A stretch of DNA of 64,000 nt from Candidatus Gastranaerophilales bacterium (GCA_900766355.1 CAAFVD010000013.1:1-64000); one strand, 5' to 3'; numbered from the stretch's first letter, positions 51,825 to 60,268 are shown. Notes: a model not told the origin generated them from the sequence alone. Program-made: numbers and translations.

Positions 51825-52616
51825 ATGCAAAAGGTATATCTAATCACAGGGTCAACATCAGGGATAGGAAAAGCTTTATTAGAAGAATATTCTAAAGAGA
51901 ATCTTGTATTGGCTGGATATCGAGATGAAAGTAAAAAAATAGAAGGTGAGAATATAATACCTTTTTATATTGATTTTGCAAAACCTGAAACAATTCAACC
52001 AGCTATTGAAAAAATAAAAAAACATTATACGATTGATACAATAATAAATTGTGCAGGGTGTGTTGTTGCAGGCCCTATACAAAATATTTCTATAGATGAA
52101 TTACATAGGCAGTTTGATGTTAATGTATTTTCACCACTTGAGTTCTCAAAGGGTATTCTTCCAAACAAAGTTATTAATATTAGTTCTATGTCATCATTTG
52201 GCATATATCCGTTTATTGCACCTTATTGCGCTTCAAAGCGTTGTCTTGATATTTTGTTTAATTTGTGGGGGCTAGAGTCAGGAATTACAGGGGTAAAAGT
52301 TGTTTCGTTGAAGCTTGGTTCTGTTGCAACTCCAATTTGGAGCAAATCAATAAAAGAAAATCAACAGGTTTTAGAAATTTCTAAAGATAAATATAAAAAA
52401 GAAACAGATTATCTTGTGAAAAATGCTTTGAAAAATGAAATAAAAGGTATTCCTGTTCAAGAAGTCGTAGATAAAGTTGTAAAAATAGATAAACTCAAAA
52501 ATCCGAAACCATCATATACCTTTGGGCTTGATGCAAAAATAACGGAAATCTTTTCACATTTCCCACAAGGGTTTATAAATTTTGTTATCAAAAATAAACT
52601 TAATAATATGAAATAA
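51825..52616 (+). CDS. Short-chain dehydrogenase/reductase
   Basis: 263 residues, classical SDR Rossmann fold: T-G-S-T-S-G-I-G-K near residue 8, N-C-A-G near 70, catalytic Ser in I-S-S-M-S-S, Y-C-A-S-K with Tyr and Lys, and a P-x-x-T-like V-A-T-P after the active site. The first loop lacks a basic residue that would mark NADPH, so cofactor and substrate are undecided. Start ATG 51825 with almost no leader. It is monocistronic. Confidence 0.88.
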   Translation: MQKVYLITGSTSGIGKALLEEYSKENLVLAGYRDESKKIEGENIIPFYIDFAKPETIQPAIEKIKKHYTIDTIINCAGCVVAGPIQNISIDELHRQFDVNVFSPLEFSKGILPNKVINISSMSSFGIYPFIAPYCASKRCLDILFNLWGLESGITGVKVVSLKLGSVATPIWSKSIKENQQVLEISKDKYKKETDYLVKNALKNEIKGIPVQEVVDKVVKIDKLKNPKPSYTFGLDAKITEIFSHFPQGFINFVIKNKLNNMK

Positions 52617-52752
52617 AATCTGTATTTTTTAATTATTTATGATAAAAATTATCAATTTTCCTTAAAATTTGTTAACAATTAGCATTAAAATGTCAAAAAA
52701 TATTTATTTTTTGACTTTAATAATGTATCATATTAATGTGTAGGTAAAAATT

Positions 52753-54609
52753 TTGGAACGGAATAAAGAACAAATACTTTCGGGAGAAGCGAGAAAGCCG
52801 AACTTCCTCAATAATCCAAACGCAACTTCGCCCCTATCTGCTAGTAAATTGGTAGCTAAGGTAAACTTGTTGTCGTCGACTTCTGCATCAAGCAGAGTGT
52901 CTGCTTTGTCTGCACTTGCAAACCGTGTTAAAAATAATGAATCAAATACCTACAAACAAGTCGTTGATGCAATGTTATCAATCGTACCTGCAAAAGACCC
53001 TGCAGAGTTTTATTTGCGCCTACATAGAATTTTAACAAACTGCTTGGGTTGCTCTTTTACTGCGTACGGTTTGTACAACGAAATGTCACAATGTATCAAT
53101 CTGAAATTGGTTGACAAAACTGATAATGTCTTTGTTTCAAAAGTTTTCAAATCAGATTCGTCAAACCCTGTTATAAAAGCATTTACGACTCAATCTATTG
53201 TTACAAAAGACAATGTTGATTATTTGAATTTGGCATATTTCCATAACCACGCTGCAACTATTATCCCAATGGTATCAGTAAATAAATGTATCGGGGTAAT
53301 GATTATTGCAGATGAAATAAACGAAGCCAACAAAAAGCTTTGTTCATTTGTTGCTAATTATGCTGCAACAGTAATTAATAATTTCACTCTTATTGAGCAA
53401 GCAAACGCTCATGTAAATACTGATGCTTTGACTCAATTATATAACCATAGAGGTTTCCAAGAGTGTTTATCAAAATCTTTGGTAGAGGCAGAACAATCAG
53501 GACAAAATTTGTCAATTGTTATGCTTGACGTAAATAATATTTCTAAAATTAATAGAGAATTAGGACACGCTAAAGGTGATGAAGTTATTAAATTGGTTGC
53601 AGAAAAAGTTAAACACAACATCAGAAAATCAGATATGGCAGGTAGATATGGTGGTGATGAAATCGCTATAATTCTTCCTAATACTGATGTTGATGAAGCA
53701 AAATATATGGCAGAATATATTACATATAGTTTGTCTTGTTGTTTTGTAGATGATGTAGGACCAGTAAAGGTTTCTGTAGGTATTGCGTCATATCCTGAAT
53801 GTGCAAAAGACCAAGAAAAATTGTTAATCCTTGCAGAGCAAGCTATGTATATTTCTCAGGCACAAGGTTATAAAGACGGTATGTCTGCAATAATCAGTTC
53901 GTCTGATTTCAATTTCTGGGACGATGTAGCACTTCATTCTTATGCAGAAGTTCTTTCAAAACGTCATGCTCAAATGGGTGTAAACTTTGAAGAAGAATTG
54001 TTAAAGAAATTCAATAACGAACAAATCAGTTCAGTAAATCATTTGTCAGAAATTGCAACATCTTTAGCTGGTGCAATTGATGCAAAAGACCCTTACACAA
54101 AAGGTCACTCAACATCTGTTTCAAGATATTCAGAAGCTTTGGCAAGAGCTATCAATTTACCTGAAGAAGAAGTTGAAAGAATAACTCTTGGTGCATTGCT
54201 TCATGACGTTGGTAAAATCGGTATTCCTGAAAATATCCTTAAAAAACCAGATAGATTATCTGATGATGAATGGGCTATTATGAAACAACACCCTGTTATT
54301 GGTGCAGAAAAAGTGTTGATGCCAAATGAAGCTTTAAGAGATTTAATTCCTATTGTTAAATATCACCACGAACATATTGATGGTTCTGGATATCCTGAAC
54401 ATTTGAAGGGTGATGAAATTCCTTTAGCTGCAAAAATTGTTGCAGTTGCAGATGCTTTCCACGCTTTAATTAGTGACAGACCTTATAGAAAAGGTTTGAG
54501 TCTTGATGTTGCTTGTAATATTTTGCAGGAAGGTGCTGGTAAACAATGGGATACTAATTTGATTCGTAAATTTATCCAAATTGCCCCTTCACTATCAACA
54601 AAAATTTAA
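52753..54609 (+). CDS. GAF-GGDEF-HD-GYP cyclic-di-GMP protein
   Basis: 618 residues. A GAF-like sensor (about 80-215), then a GGDEF domain with intact A-G-R-Y-G-G-D-E-I (about 300), then an HD-GYP phosphodiesterase domain with H-D-V-G-K-I-G-I-P and H-H-E-H-I-D-G-S-G-Y-P. So it could both make and degrade cyclic di-GMP, with the sensor deciding. The start is TTG 52753 with a weak GGT site; the next ATG is ~70 codons in. A partial promoter match (ACTTTAATAA at ~52720) lies upstream. There is no membrane segment. Confidence 0.88.
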   Translation: MERNKEQILSGEARKPNFLNNPNATSPLSASKLVAKVNLLSSTSASSRVSALSALANRVKNNESNTYKQVVDAMLSIVPAKDPAEFYLRLHRILTNCLGCSFTAYGLYNEMSQCINLKLVDKTDNVFVSKVFKSDSSNPVIKAFTTQSIVTKDNVDYLNLAYFHNHAATIIPMVSVNKCIGVMIIADEINEANKKLCSFVANYAATVINNFTLIEQANAHVNTDALTQLYNHRGFQECLSKSLVEAEQSGQNLSIVMLDVNNISKINRELGHAKGDEVIKLVAEKVKHNIRKSDMAGRYGGDEIAIILPNTDVDEAKYMAEYITYSLSCCFVDDVGPVKVSVGIASYPECAKDQEKLLILAEQAMYISQAQGYKDGMSAIISSSDFNFWDDVALHSYAEVLSKRHAQMGVNFEEELLKKFNNEQISSVNHLSEIATSLAGAIDAKDPYTKGHSTSVSRYSEALARAINLPEEEVERITLGALLHDVGKIGIPENILKKPDRLSDDEWAIMKQHPVIGAEKVLMPNEALRDLIPIVKYHHEHIDGSGYPEHLKGDEIPLAAKIVAVADAFHALISDRPYRKGLSLDVACNILQEGAGKQWDTNLIRKFIQIAPSLSTKI

Positions 54610-54640
54610 TAAGATATTTTATATTTTGTAAACATTATTA

Positions 54641-54671
54641 GCAATTTTTTATTATATTTTGACTTTATATA
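54641..54671 (+). promoter_or_regulatory. GCAATT-N15-ACTTTATATA promoter-like element
   Basis: Exact consensus copy: GCAATT 54641-54646, ACTTTATATA 54662-54671, 20 bp before ATG 54692. It rules out the upstream start at 54659. Confidence 0.65.
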
Positions 54672-54691
54672 TATGTAAAGGTTATGGTGTA

Positions 54692-56041
54692 ATGTCTGCA
54701 ATAAATTCTGTTAATATGAATATGCCTGTACAGAACAATAATCCTGTTTTGGGGATTACTGCTCCTAATATTCATTCTAATTATCAAGACATTATGGACA
54801 CCTATAACGAAATACAAGATTTTAAAAATAACAGTATTGCAGTTACTATAGCTAATCACCGAAAAAATAAAGAGAGAATAGGAGCTACGGCTATTGGTTT
54901 TGTTTGTGGGGCTTTGCAAGGTGGATTGTTTGCTACTGGATACGCATTAGCAAAATCTTTTCCCGTTGTTCAAAAACTTCCAGGAATTAAATGGGTCGTG
55001 GGTAAAGTTGACGAATGGGTTATAAAAGCAAAGAATTTACACCCTGAAAAAGGACGTTTTTATCATTTGTCAGCAGGAATTGGAATGAAAATTTTGTATT
55101 CAGCACTTACAAGTGCGGCTTTAGGTTTCGCTTTTGATTTGTATAAAACGTATAGCGAAACTAGGATAAATGGTAAAATTTCAAATACTCGACAAGGAAT
55201 GTTAAATGATGGTTATTTGTTATCAGGCTTGAATTCTCTTTCTTATTCTAAATCTGGTAAAAAGGCAATAAAAGATTCTGTCCATAAAGATAAAGACGGT
55301 AATATAGTAATAAAATTAAAAGGAATAAATAAAGAATATACAGTAACAAAACAAGAGTTAAAAAAAGCATCAAAGAAATATATTCCTACTTTTGATGAAA
55401 AAGGCAAAGTTCGTGGGTATGATAAAAAGTATTCAACAGGAGATGGTGATGTTTTGGCTTTTGAACTTGCTTTTGAAAAATATCGTACCGATTTGAAAGA
55501 AGGAAAAATAGAAAAAGACAAAAACCTTCCAGCTTATGCTTATGATTATTCAAAAAATGATGATAATTTGATTGATTCAGGCTCTCCAAATCAGCTTTAT
55601 TATTTGTTGACGGGTAAAAAATCCGCTCAAATTGATTTTACTAATACGAAAGATTTTGGGGTTGCGAAAGACTTAGATATTTTAAAAATATACGCAAAAA
55701 AACATTATGACAAATTTATGAAGGATTTTTCAAAAACTCCTGAAAATTATGCTGCTAGTTGTGATTTTAAAATAAAAGAACAAATGCCGTTCCGTAATAA
55801 ACACCATCAAAAAATAAAGTTGATGCCTGAACATTCGTATGCTATTAAAAAGATTAATGATAAATATGTTACAATTATTGACCCACAAAAATCAAGAATT
55901 CCGATAGAAGTTCCTGTTGATATGTTTAAGTCAATTGTTGGTAGTGTTTATTATTTTAATAATAACGAAAACGAGGAAGAAAAACCTTTACATGCGCTTG
56001 CAGATATGAGTTCACTTAATGATAGATGTATGAATGATTAA
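54692..56041 (+). CDS. Calpain-like pseudopeptidase membrane protein
   Basis: 449 residues. Two hydrophobic segments (about 58-80 and 120-142) precede a C-terminal domain that follows the calpain plan: D-G-Y-L-L-S-G-L-N-S-L-S at 173-184 where calpains have G-D-C-W-L-L-x-A-x-x-S-L, then a His381 in E-H-S-Y-A-I and D-P at 397-398 for the N-P pair. The catalytic Cys is Gly174 here, so I expect no cysteine-protease activity. The start at 54692 is set by the promoter. Lineage-specific otherwise; a binding or scaffold role is a guess. Confidence 0.55.
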   Translation: MSAINSVNMNMPVQNNNPVLGITAPNIHSNYQDIMDTYNEIQDFKNNSIAVTIANHRKNKERIGATAIGFVCGALQGGLFATGYALAKSFPVVQKLPGIKWVVGKVDEWVIKAKNLHPEKGRFYHLSAGIGMKILYSALTSAALGFAFDLYKTYSETRINGKISNTRQGMLNDGYLLSGLNSLSYSKSGKKAIKDSVHKDKDGNIVIKLKGINKEYTVTKQELKKASKKYIPTFDEKGKVRGYDKKYSTGDGDVLAFELAFEKYRTDLKEGKIEKDKNLPAYAYDYSKNDDNLIDSGSPNQLYYLLTGKKSAQIDFTNTKDFGVAKDLDILKIYAKKHYDKFMKDFSKTPENYAASCDFKIKEQMPFRNKHHQKIKLMPEHSYAIKKINDKYVTIIDPQKSRIPIEVPVDMFKSIVGSVYYFNNNENEEEKPLHALADMSSLNDRCMND

Positions 56042-56129
56042 TTTGATAAAAATTAAAATTTAACTAATTATTTGACATGTACAATTGCGAAAAATCTATG
56101 ATTTTGAAGCAATCCAGAATATAATTCAC

Positions 56130-56600
56130 GTCATTCAGAGCCTTTAGGCGAAGAATCTCGTTAGTCTATGGCTTACTCATTATCTTTAATACTCAATTTT
56201 ATTCCGTCATATTGAGCGAAAGCGAAATATCTCAAACAAGGCTTGTATGAGATTCTTCGGACTGCGTCCTCTGAATGACAGTTCAGGTTCGTATGAGATT
56301 CATCGGCAAGCCGAGCAGAGCGAATTTCTGTACGGCATTCATGCCGGATAGCGAACAGATTGAGGCTTTTGGAACGGAGTTCCTTTGCCGAAACTCTGAG
56401 AGCGTGGAAGAAATTCAAGACAGGGTGAAAATCGAAAATTCATAATCGGAAAAAGCATTTTTTCGATTTGAATTTGAGTGTACCCGTTTAGTGCGAGGCG
56501 TAGTAGGCTACGCCCTCAGAATGACATGAAAGGTTGTCAATTCTGATTATTATAAAAACATCAAACTGACAGATTCCGTATCGTAGTACGGAATGACGTG
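56130..56600. repeat. Dispersed-repeat cluster
   Basis: The gene-poor stretch 56042-56718 is largely repeat. It holds several versions of a GTCATTC(A/T)GAG..GAAGAATCTC-type element (about 56132-56160, 56204-56235 and inverted at 56250-56283), the segment 56310-56503 homologous to 178-378 in opposite orientation, and a 50-bp element at 56548-56597 shared with 35776-35823. Reading frames within it are artefacts. Confidence 0.85.
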
Positions 56601-56649
56601 TTATAAACCAATAAGAGTAAAGCTATTAAGTGAATAGGAATCTATTATA

Positions 56650-56678
56650 TTGACAAATAGTGCAATATAGTTCATAAT
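56650..56678 (+). promoter_or_regulatory. Near-consensus sigma-70 promoter
   Basis: TTGACA 56650-56655, 17 bp, CATAAT 56673-56678. It points toward the 3' end of the Abi-like gene on the other strand. Confidence 0.6.
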
Positions 56679-56684
56679 ATTAGA

Positions 56685-56730
56685 GTATGACCCTAGCGAC
56701 TTCCATTAAGTTGAGTTTCTAGGGTTTTTT
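56685..56730 (+). ncRNA. Candidate short RNA opposite the Abi-like gene
   Basis: From the TTGACA/CATAAT promoter a ~45-nt transcript would end at a terminator-like hairpin (CCCTAG 56691-56696 pairing with CTAGGG 56719-56724, then six T's). There is no reading frame. The last ~12 bp are antisense to the Abi-like stop codon region. The loop holds a small ACTT/AAGT helix. The stem is only 6 bp, so the call is tentative. Confidence 0.4.
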
Positions 56731-57390
56731 ATTTGCGATAACTTTGTTGAAATCACATATTCTATCAAGGTATAATAAACTATCTTTTGATATATATCCC
56801 AAAACTTTTCTTAAATCGTTATAGCAATTATTAATACCATAAGGATAATTTATTATAATTTCGTGGTGAAATATCCTGTTTCTTAATTTTAACATTAGTT
56901 GAAGAGTTGGAGTAATTTTACCTAATTTATCAAATTCAGAAAAATTAGGATAATCTACAAATACAGTTTTGAAAAAGCCAGTTTTGTGCCAAAGAGTGTT
57001 TTTGTATTTTCTACCACATAAATAAACCCAAAAACCTAATGAAAGTTCAGCAATTAAATCATCTTTTGTAAAATTATAATGTCCCTTCTTCAAAAGTTTT
57101 TGTTTTGCATCTTGAAGTTTATTAAATTCACCTGTTAGTAATATATTTTGATTATTTAGTTCATTTATTAACCAGTCGTTTTGTATTGTGTCTTCAATAG
57201 CTTGATTTATTCTATTTCTCAAGGATATTTCCAGTATTGATAATAGTGGATATAAAGATTTTGATAGTTCAATATTATACAAATATCTTTCAAGTGCTAT
57301 AGAATCGTCATCGTTATCATTGTATTTATAAGAATTTAAACGATTAGAACTAAATAAATTTACTAAATTGGTTTCTAAGGTCTTTGACAT
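56719..57390 (-). CDS. Abi-like HEPN protein
   Basis: 223 residues matching the Abi-like family associated with phage abortive infection: N-terminal R-L-N-S-Y...A-L-E-R-Y-L-Y-N-I-E-L-S, L-S-I-L-E-I-S-L-R-N-R-I-N, E-L-S-L-G-F-W-V-Y-L, and the HEPN catalytic-type R-N-R-I-F-H-H-E near residue 172. The R-x4-H motif is intact, so RNase activity is plausible. It sits between a repeat cluster and tandem duplicated genes, a typical accessory site. Native target and antitoxin are unknown; an opposing short RNA unit lies at its 3' end. Confidence 0.75.
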   Translation of the reverse strand: MSKTLETNLVNLFSSNRLNSYKYNDNDDDSIALERYLYNIELSKSLYPLLSILEISLRNRINQAIEDTIQNDWLINELNNQNILLTGEFNKLQDAKQKLLKKGHYNFTKDDLIAELSLGFWVYLCGRKYKNTLWHKTGFFKTVFVDYPNFSEFDKLGKITPTLQLMLKLRNRIFHHEIIINYPYGINNCYNDLRKVLGYISKDSLLYLDRICDFNKVIANKKP

Positions 57391-57542
57391 AGTTTAATTA
57401 TATCATAACTGTTAGTTTTGAATGACAAAAGAGATTCTTTTAATAATCTATTCACTCTTTAGCAATATATCTTAATAAACAATTAATTGTAACAAAATAT
57501 TAAATTGAGTTCTACAAGGCGCAAATCGAGTTATAATACCCT

Positions 57543-57562
57543 ATATGATATGATATGATATG
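57543..57562. repeat. Pentanucleotide microsatellite TATGA x4
   Basis: Four perfect tandem TATGA units followed by TGTGGTGGGG, 16 bp upstream of a GCAATT-class promoter and downstream of a TATAAT box. Confidence 0.85.
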
Positions 57563-57577
57563 ATGTGGTGGGGCGGG

Positions 57578-57608
57578 GCAATTTTATATAATTACGTGTT
57601 TTTGTATA
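57578..57608 (+). promoter_or_regulatory. GCAATT-N15-TTTTTGTATA promoter-like element
   Basis: GCAATT 57578-57583, 15 bp, TTTTTGTATA 57599-57608, upstream of the first tandem paralogue. The -35-like part is not kept ahead of the second copy. Confidence 0.5.
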
Positions 57609-57644
57609 AGTGTAGGTTACTAATATGTATGAAAGTAGGTAAAA

Positions 57645-58103
57645 ATGTCTGTATCCGGAGTTAATTCAACAATTAATACTAATCCTCAAGTCCAACAACA
57701 AAAGTCTAAATCAAAAGCAAAAGCCCCATTATATGGTGTGGGTGCAGGTGCTATTGCAGGTGCAGGTATTGCTGCCGTTGCTAATTATCATAGTGCTAAA
57801 TCTAGTATGAAGAATACTTCAAAGGTTATTGAGGGTACAGAACTTACTATAGAAGTTTGTAAAAATTATTTAAAAAAGTCAGCAATTCCTGCTGATGTAA
57901 AAAAAAATTATGAAAATACCATGAAAGAATCAAAACAAAGTCTTGAAAATTTAAATGCTGAACTTCTCAAATATAAAAAGGCTGTAAAACCAATGGGAAT
58001 ATTAAAATCCGTTGCAACATCACCTATTACTTATATTCTAGCCGCAACAGGTTTAGTCGTTGGACTTTGTGTAAATCATAAAAATAAAAGTGCAAAACAA
58101 TAG
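57645..58103 (+). CDS. Tandem paralogue A, small membrane protein
   Basis: 152 residues. A polar Ser/Asn/Gln N-terminus (S-V-S-G-V-N-S-T-I-N-T-N), a Gly/Ala hydrophobic segment (about 30-47), a helical hairpin with many Lys/Glu (60-115) and a C-terminal hydrophobic segment (about 128-143). No family recognised. ATG 57645 follows AAAGTAGG. The 511-bp unit including the leader is repeated immediately downstream as paralogue B, about 80% identical by eye. Confidence 0.7.
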   Translation: MSVSGVNSTINTNPQVQQQKSKSKAKAPLYGVGAGAIAGAGIAAVANYHSAKSSMKNTSKVIEGTELTIEVCKNYLKKSAIPADVKKNYENTMKESKQSLENLNAELLKYKKAVKPMGILKSVATSPITYILAATGLVVGLCVNHKNKSAKQ

Positions 58104-58155
58104 ATGAATTATGTGTTTTTGTATAAGTTACTAATATGTATGAAAGTAGGTAAAA

Positions 58156-58614
58156 ATGTCTGTATCCGGAGTCAATTCAACAATTAATACTAATTCTCAA
58201 GTTCAACAACAAAAGTCTAAATCAAAAGCAACTGTACCAATATCTAATACCGTCGGTGGTGCTATTGCAGGTGCAGGTATTGCTGCAGTTGATGGTTATT
58301 ATAGTGCTAAATCTAGTATGAAGAATACTTTAGGGGATATTAAGAGTAAAAAACTTACTATGGAATTTTGTGAAGAATATTTAAAAAAGCCAGCAATTCC
58401 TGCTGATGTAAAAAAATCTTATGAGAATGCAATAAAAGAATCAAAACAAAGTCTTGAAAAATTAAATGCTGAACTTCTCAAATATAAAAAGGCTGTAAAA
58501 CCAATGGGAGTATTAAAATCTGTTGCAAAATCACCAATTACTTATATTCTAGCAGCAACAGGTTTAGTAGTTGGACTTTGTGTAAATTATAAAAATAAAA
58601 GTGCAAAACAATAG
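58156..58614 (+). CDS. Tandem paralogue B, small membrane protein
   Basis: 152 residues, same plan and length as paralogue A. Both ends are nearly identical; changes cluster in the first Gly-rich segment and in the helix around residues 60-75. The intergenic 50 bp repeats A's 5' leader (GTGTTTTTGTATAAG..) but without a GCAATT box at the right spacing, so it may rely on A's promoter. A terminator follows at 58697. Confidence 0.7.
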   Translation: MSVSGVNSTINTNSQVQQQKSKSKATVPISNTVGGAIAGAGIAAVDGYYSAKSSMKNTLGDIKSKKLTMEFCEEYLKKPAIPADVKKSYENAIKESKQSLEKLNAELLKYKKAVKPMGVLKSVAKSPITYILAATGLVVGLCVNYKNKSAKQ

Positions 58615-58696
58615 ATGAATTAGTTATACATTTATTAAGTGTAAGTTTATTTTTGAGTAGATCGGAATATTTTATAATTATTCTATAATCAAAATA

Positions 58697-58728
58697 AAAT
58701 CGGGATTTTTACAAATCCCGATTTTTAA
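58697..58728. terminator. Bidirectional terminator
   Basis: A 12-bp stem AAATCGGGATTT / AAATCCCGATTT between convergent genes, flanked by A- and T-runs. Confidence 0.85.
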
Positions 58729-58968
58729 TTATTTTTTAAAGTTTTTATATAAATTGTCAAAATTTGGTTGTTTGATTGTGTGATTTTTTAAATAATCTAA
58801 AATTTTATCAAAATTTTTCTTATTGTTTAATTTAGGTAACTTATTATTTATTGGAGGTTTATCTCCACCTCCGCCACCTGCAGCAATCATAACTTTTTTG
58901 GCTTTTGTTTTCACTTTTGCTGGAATTTCTTTCATCGGCGCAAACGCATGTACATTCATCGAACTCAT
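58729..58968 (-). CDS. 79-residue protein with Gly tract
   Basis: No family recognised. The N-terminus S-S-M-N-V-H-A-F-A-P-M is followed by a basic stretch (K-V-K-T-K-A-K-K-V), a run of five Gly, a Pro/Asn/Lys linker and a C-terminal basic helix. It is probably cytoplasmic and flexible. ATG 58968 has AAGGAG; a GCAAAT-type member of the lineage promoter lies 27-57 bp upstream. Confidence 0.55.
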   Translation of the reverse strand: MSSMNVHAFAPMKEIPAKVKTKAKKVMIAAGGGGGDKPPINNKLPKLNNKKNFDKILDYLKNHTIKQPNFDNLYKNFKK

Positions 58969-58994
58969 ATATACTCCTTAATAATCTGATACAT

Positions 58995-59025
58995 TTGTAT
59001 AAAAGCTTATCAAAATATAATTTGC
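58995..59025 (-). promoter_or_regulatory. GCAAAT-N15-TTTTATACAA promoter-like element
   Basis: Minus strand: GCAAAT (59020-59025), 15 bp, TTTTATACAA (58995-59004). It lies between the 79-residue gene and the stop of the DUF3326 gene. Confidence 0.5.
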
Positions 59026-59029
59026 TAAT

Positions 59030-59983
59030 TTATTGCAAAATATTGAAAACATCTTGGTATGTTTCAACTATGTTGATATCTAGGTTTAATTTTTCAGGAG
59101 TAACATTCAATACGGTTTTATTTTCTTTAACAGCGTATATTGGAATATTACGTTTGTTACATTCAAACACAGGTATAGAGCCTATTGCGTTATATGGCAT
59201 AATCAAATAATCTAAATCATTTATTGAAAGACCTTTATTTATAGATAATTTTGGTGCTTGAGAAAGCCCTAACAAAATACAAGGCAAATATGTTGGTGTA
59301 ATATATTCGGCAGAACATCTAGCATCTACTATTCTCTGCTCAATTTCAATATCTTCAAATGCTGGCGAATGGGCGCAAGGAATTTGTAACTCTTTAGAAA
59401 TATAATGAGAAATTATAGCTTCTACTCCACCAACAGGGTCAACACCTATTCCGTTGGCGTAATTATCGCATTCATAATCTTCAAACTTACATACAATAGC
59501 AATTGCCTCAGCCCCTTTTTCTAAAAGTCTTTTAGCAGAATTTAATGTTATTCCTATATTGTTTACTTTTCCCGTTGATATACCTGAAGAATCAACAAAA
59601 AATTCTACCCCTACAGGTTCATCTGTTATGTCCCAATCAATAACATCTACGCCATATATCGTTTTTACGGCATTAATTGTGTTTATATGAACATCAATTA
59701 TTCCTTTTGATATTCCTTTATCAAAAATAACTCCAATTTTATTATTGTTGCTTTCGTTTAGATACAAGTTTTCTTTAAAAAACTCATCAAGTGAATAGCC
59801 TTCAACATAAAACATATTAGGAGTGATTCCTGAAAAACACCCTGCATTTACGACATTTGGATTTACAATAAGTTTTGTGTCTGGTAATGATGCAAATTTT
59901 CTAGCCCAATAGCTTGCATCTCCAGCAAAACCACCAATTGATGCTCCAATTCCTGTAGGTACGATAAAAGCTCCTAAATTCAT
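59030..59983 (-). CDS. DUF3326-family protein
   Basis: 317 residues. The opening (I-V-P-T-G-I-G-A-S-I-G-G-F-A-G-D-A), N-P-N-V-V-N-A-G, M-F-Y-V-E-G-Y-S-L-D-E-F, the cysteine-bearing V-C-K-F-E-D, and G-V-D-P-V-G-G-V-E-A-I-I-S-H belong to the DUF3326 family that I know mainly from Cyanobacteria and plastid-bearing plants. Function unknown; the alternating beta-alpha pattern and Gly-rich loops suggest a nucleotide- or sugar-phosphate-binding fold. Its presence supports a cyanobacterial-lineage host. Confidence 0.8.
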   Translation of the reverse strand: MNLGAFIVPTGIGASIGGFAGDASYWARKFASLPDTKLIVNPNVVNAGCFSGITPNMFYVEGYSLDEFFKENLYLNESNNNKIGVIFDKGISKGIIDVHINTINAVKTIYGVDVIDWDITDEPVGVEFFVDSSGISTGKVNNIGITLNSAKRLLEKGAEAIAIVCKFEDYECDNYANGIGVDPVGGVEAIISHYISKELQIPCAHSPAFEDIEIEQRIVDARCSAEYITPTYLPCILLGLSQAPKLSINKGLSINDLDYLIMPYNAIGSIPVFECNKRNIPIYAVKENKTVLNVTPEKLNLDINIVETYQDVFNILQ

Positions 59984-60237
59984 GCAATTATTCTAATGAA
60001 AAAATATCAAATAATCAATTAATTGTCTAAAATACACTAATTATTAAGAACTATTGCAAATTTGTTACAATATTTTACATGTGCTTTAACCCTCTAAAAA
60101 TATTGATATAAGCTATTTATAGTATTATTGCTATCAAAAATATAATATTTGTGCATAATTTTAAATAAATTATGGCAAAGATTTAAAAAACAATCACATA
60201 CCATCTTAATATTAACTTTACATTTCAAAAAAAACAC

Positions 60238-60268
60238 GCAATTTTTTTTTTGTTTGGCTTTTAAATAT
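60238..60268 (+). promoter_or_regulatory. GCAATT-N15-TTTTAAATAT promoter-like element
   Basis: GCAATT 60238-60243, 15 bp, TTTTAAATAT 60259-60268; a weaker -10 match than most. The rest of 59984-60320 is AT-rich with nothing further I can support. Confidence 0.4.

Noticed and set aside
56173..56418. 81-codon minus-strand frame
   Set aside because: It translates the dispersed repeat shared with 178-378; the same peptide-like string appears there in another context.
58100..58156. GCAATT-class promoter ahead of the second tandem paralogue
   Set aside because: TTTTTGTATA is kept but no GCAATT lies 15 bp before it.
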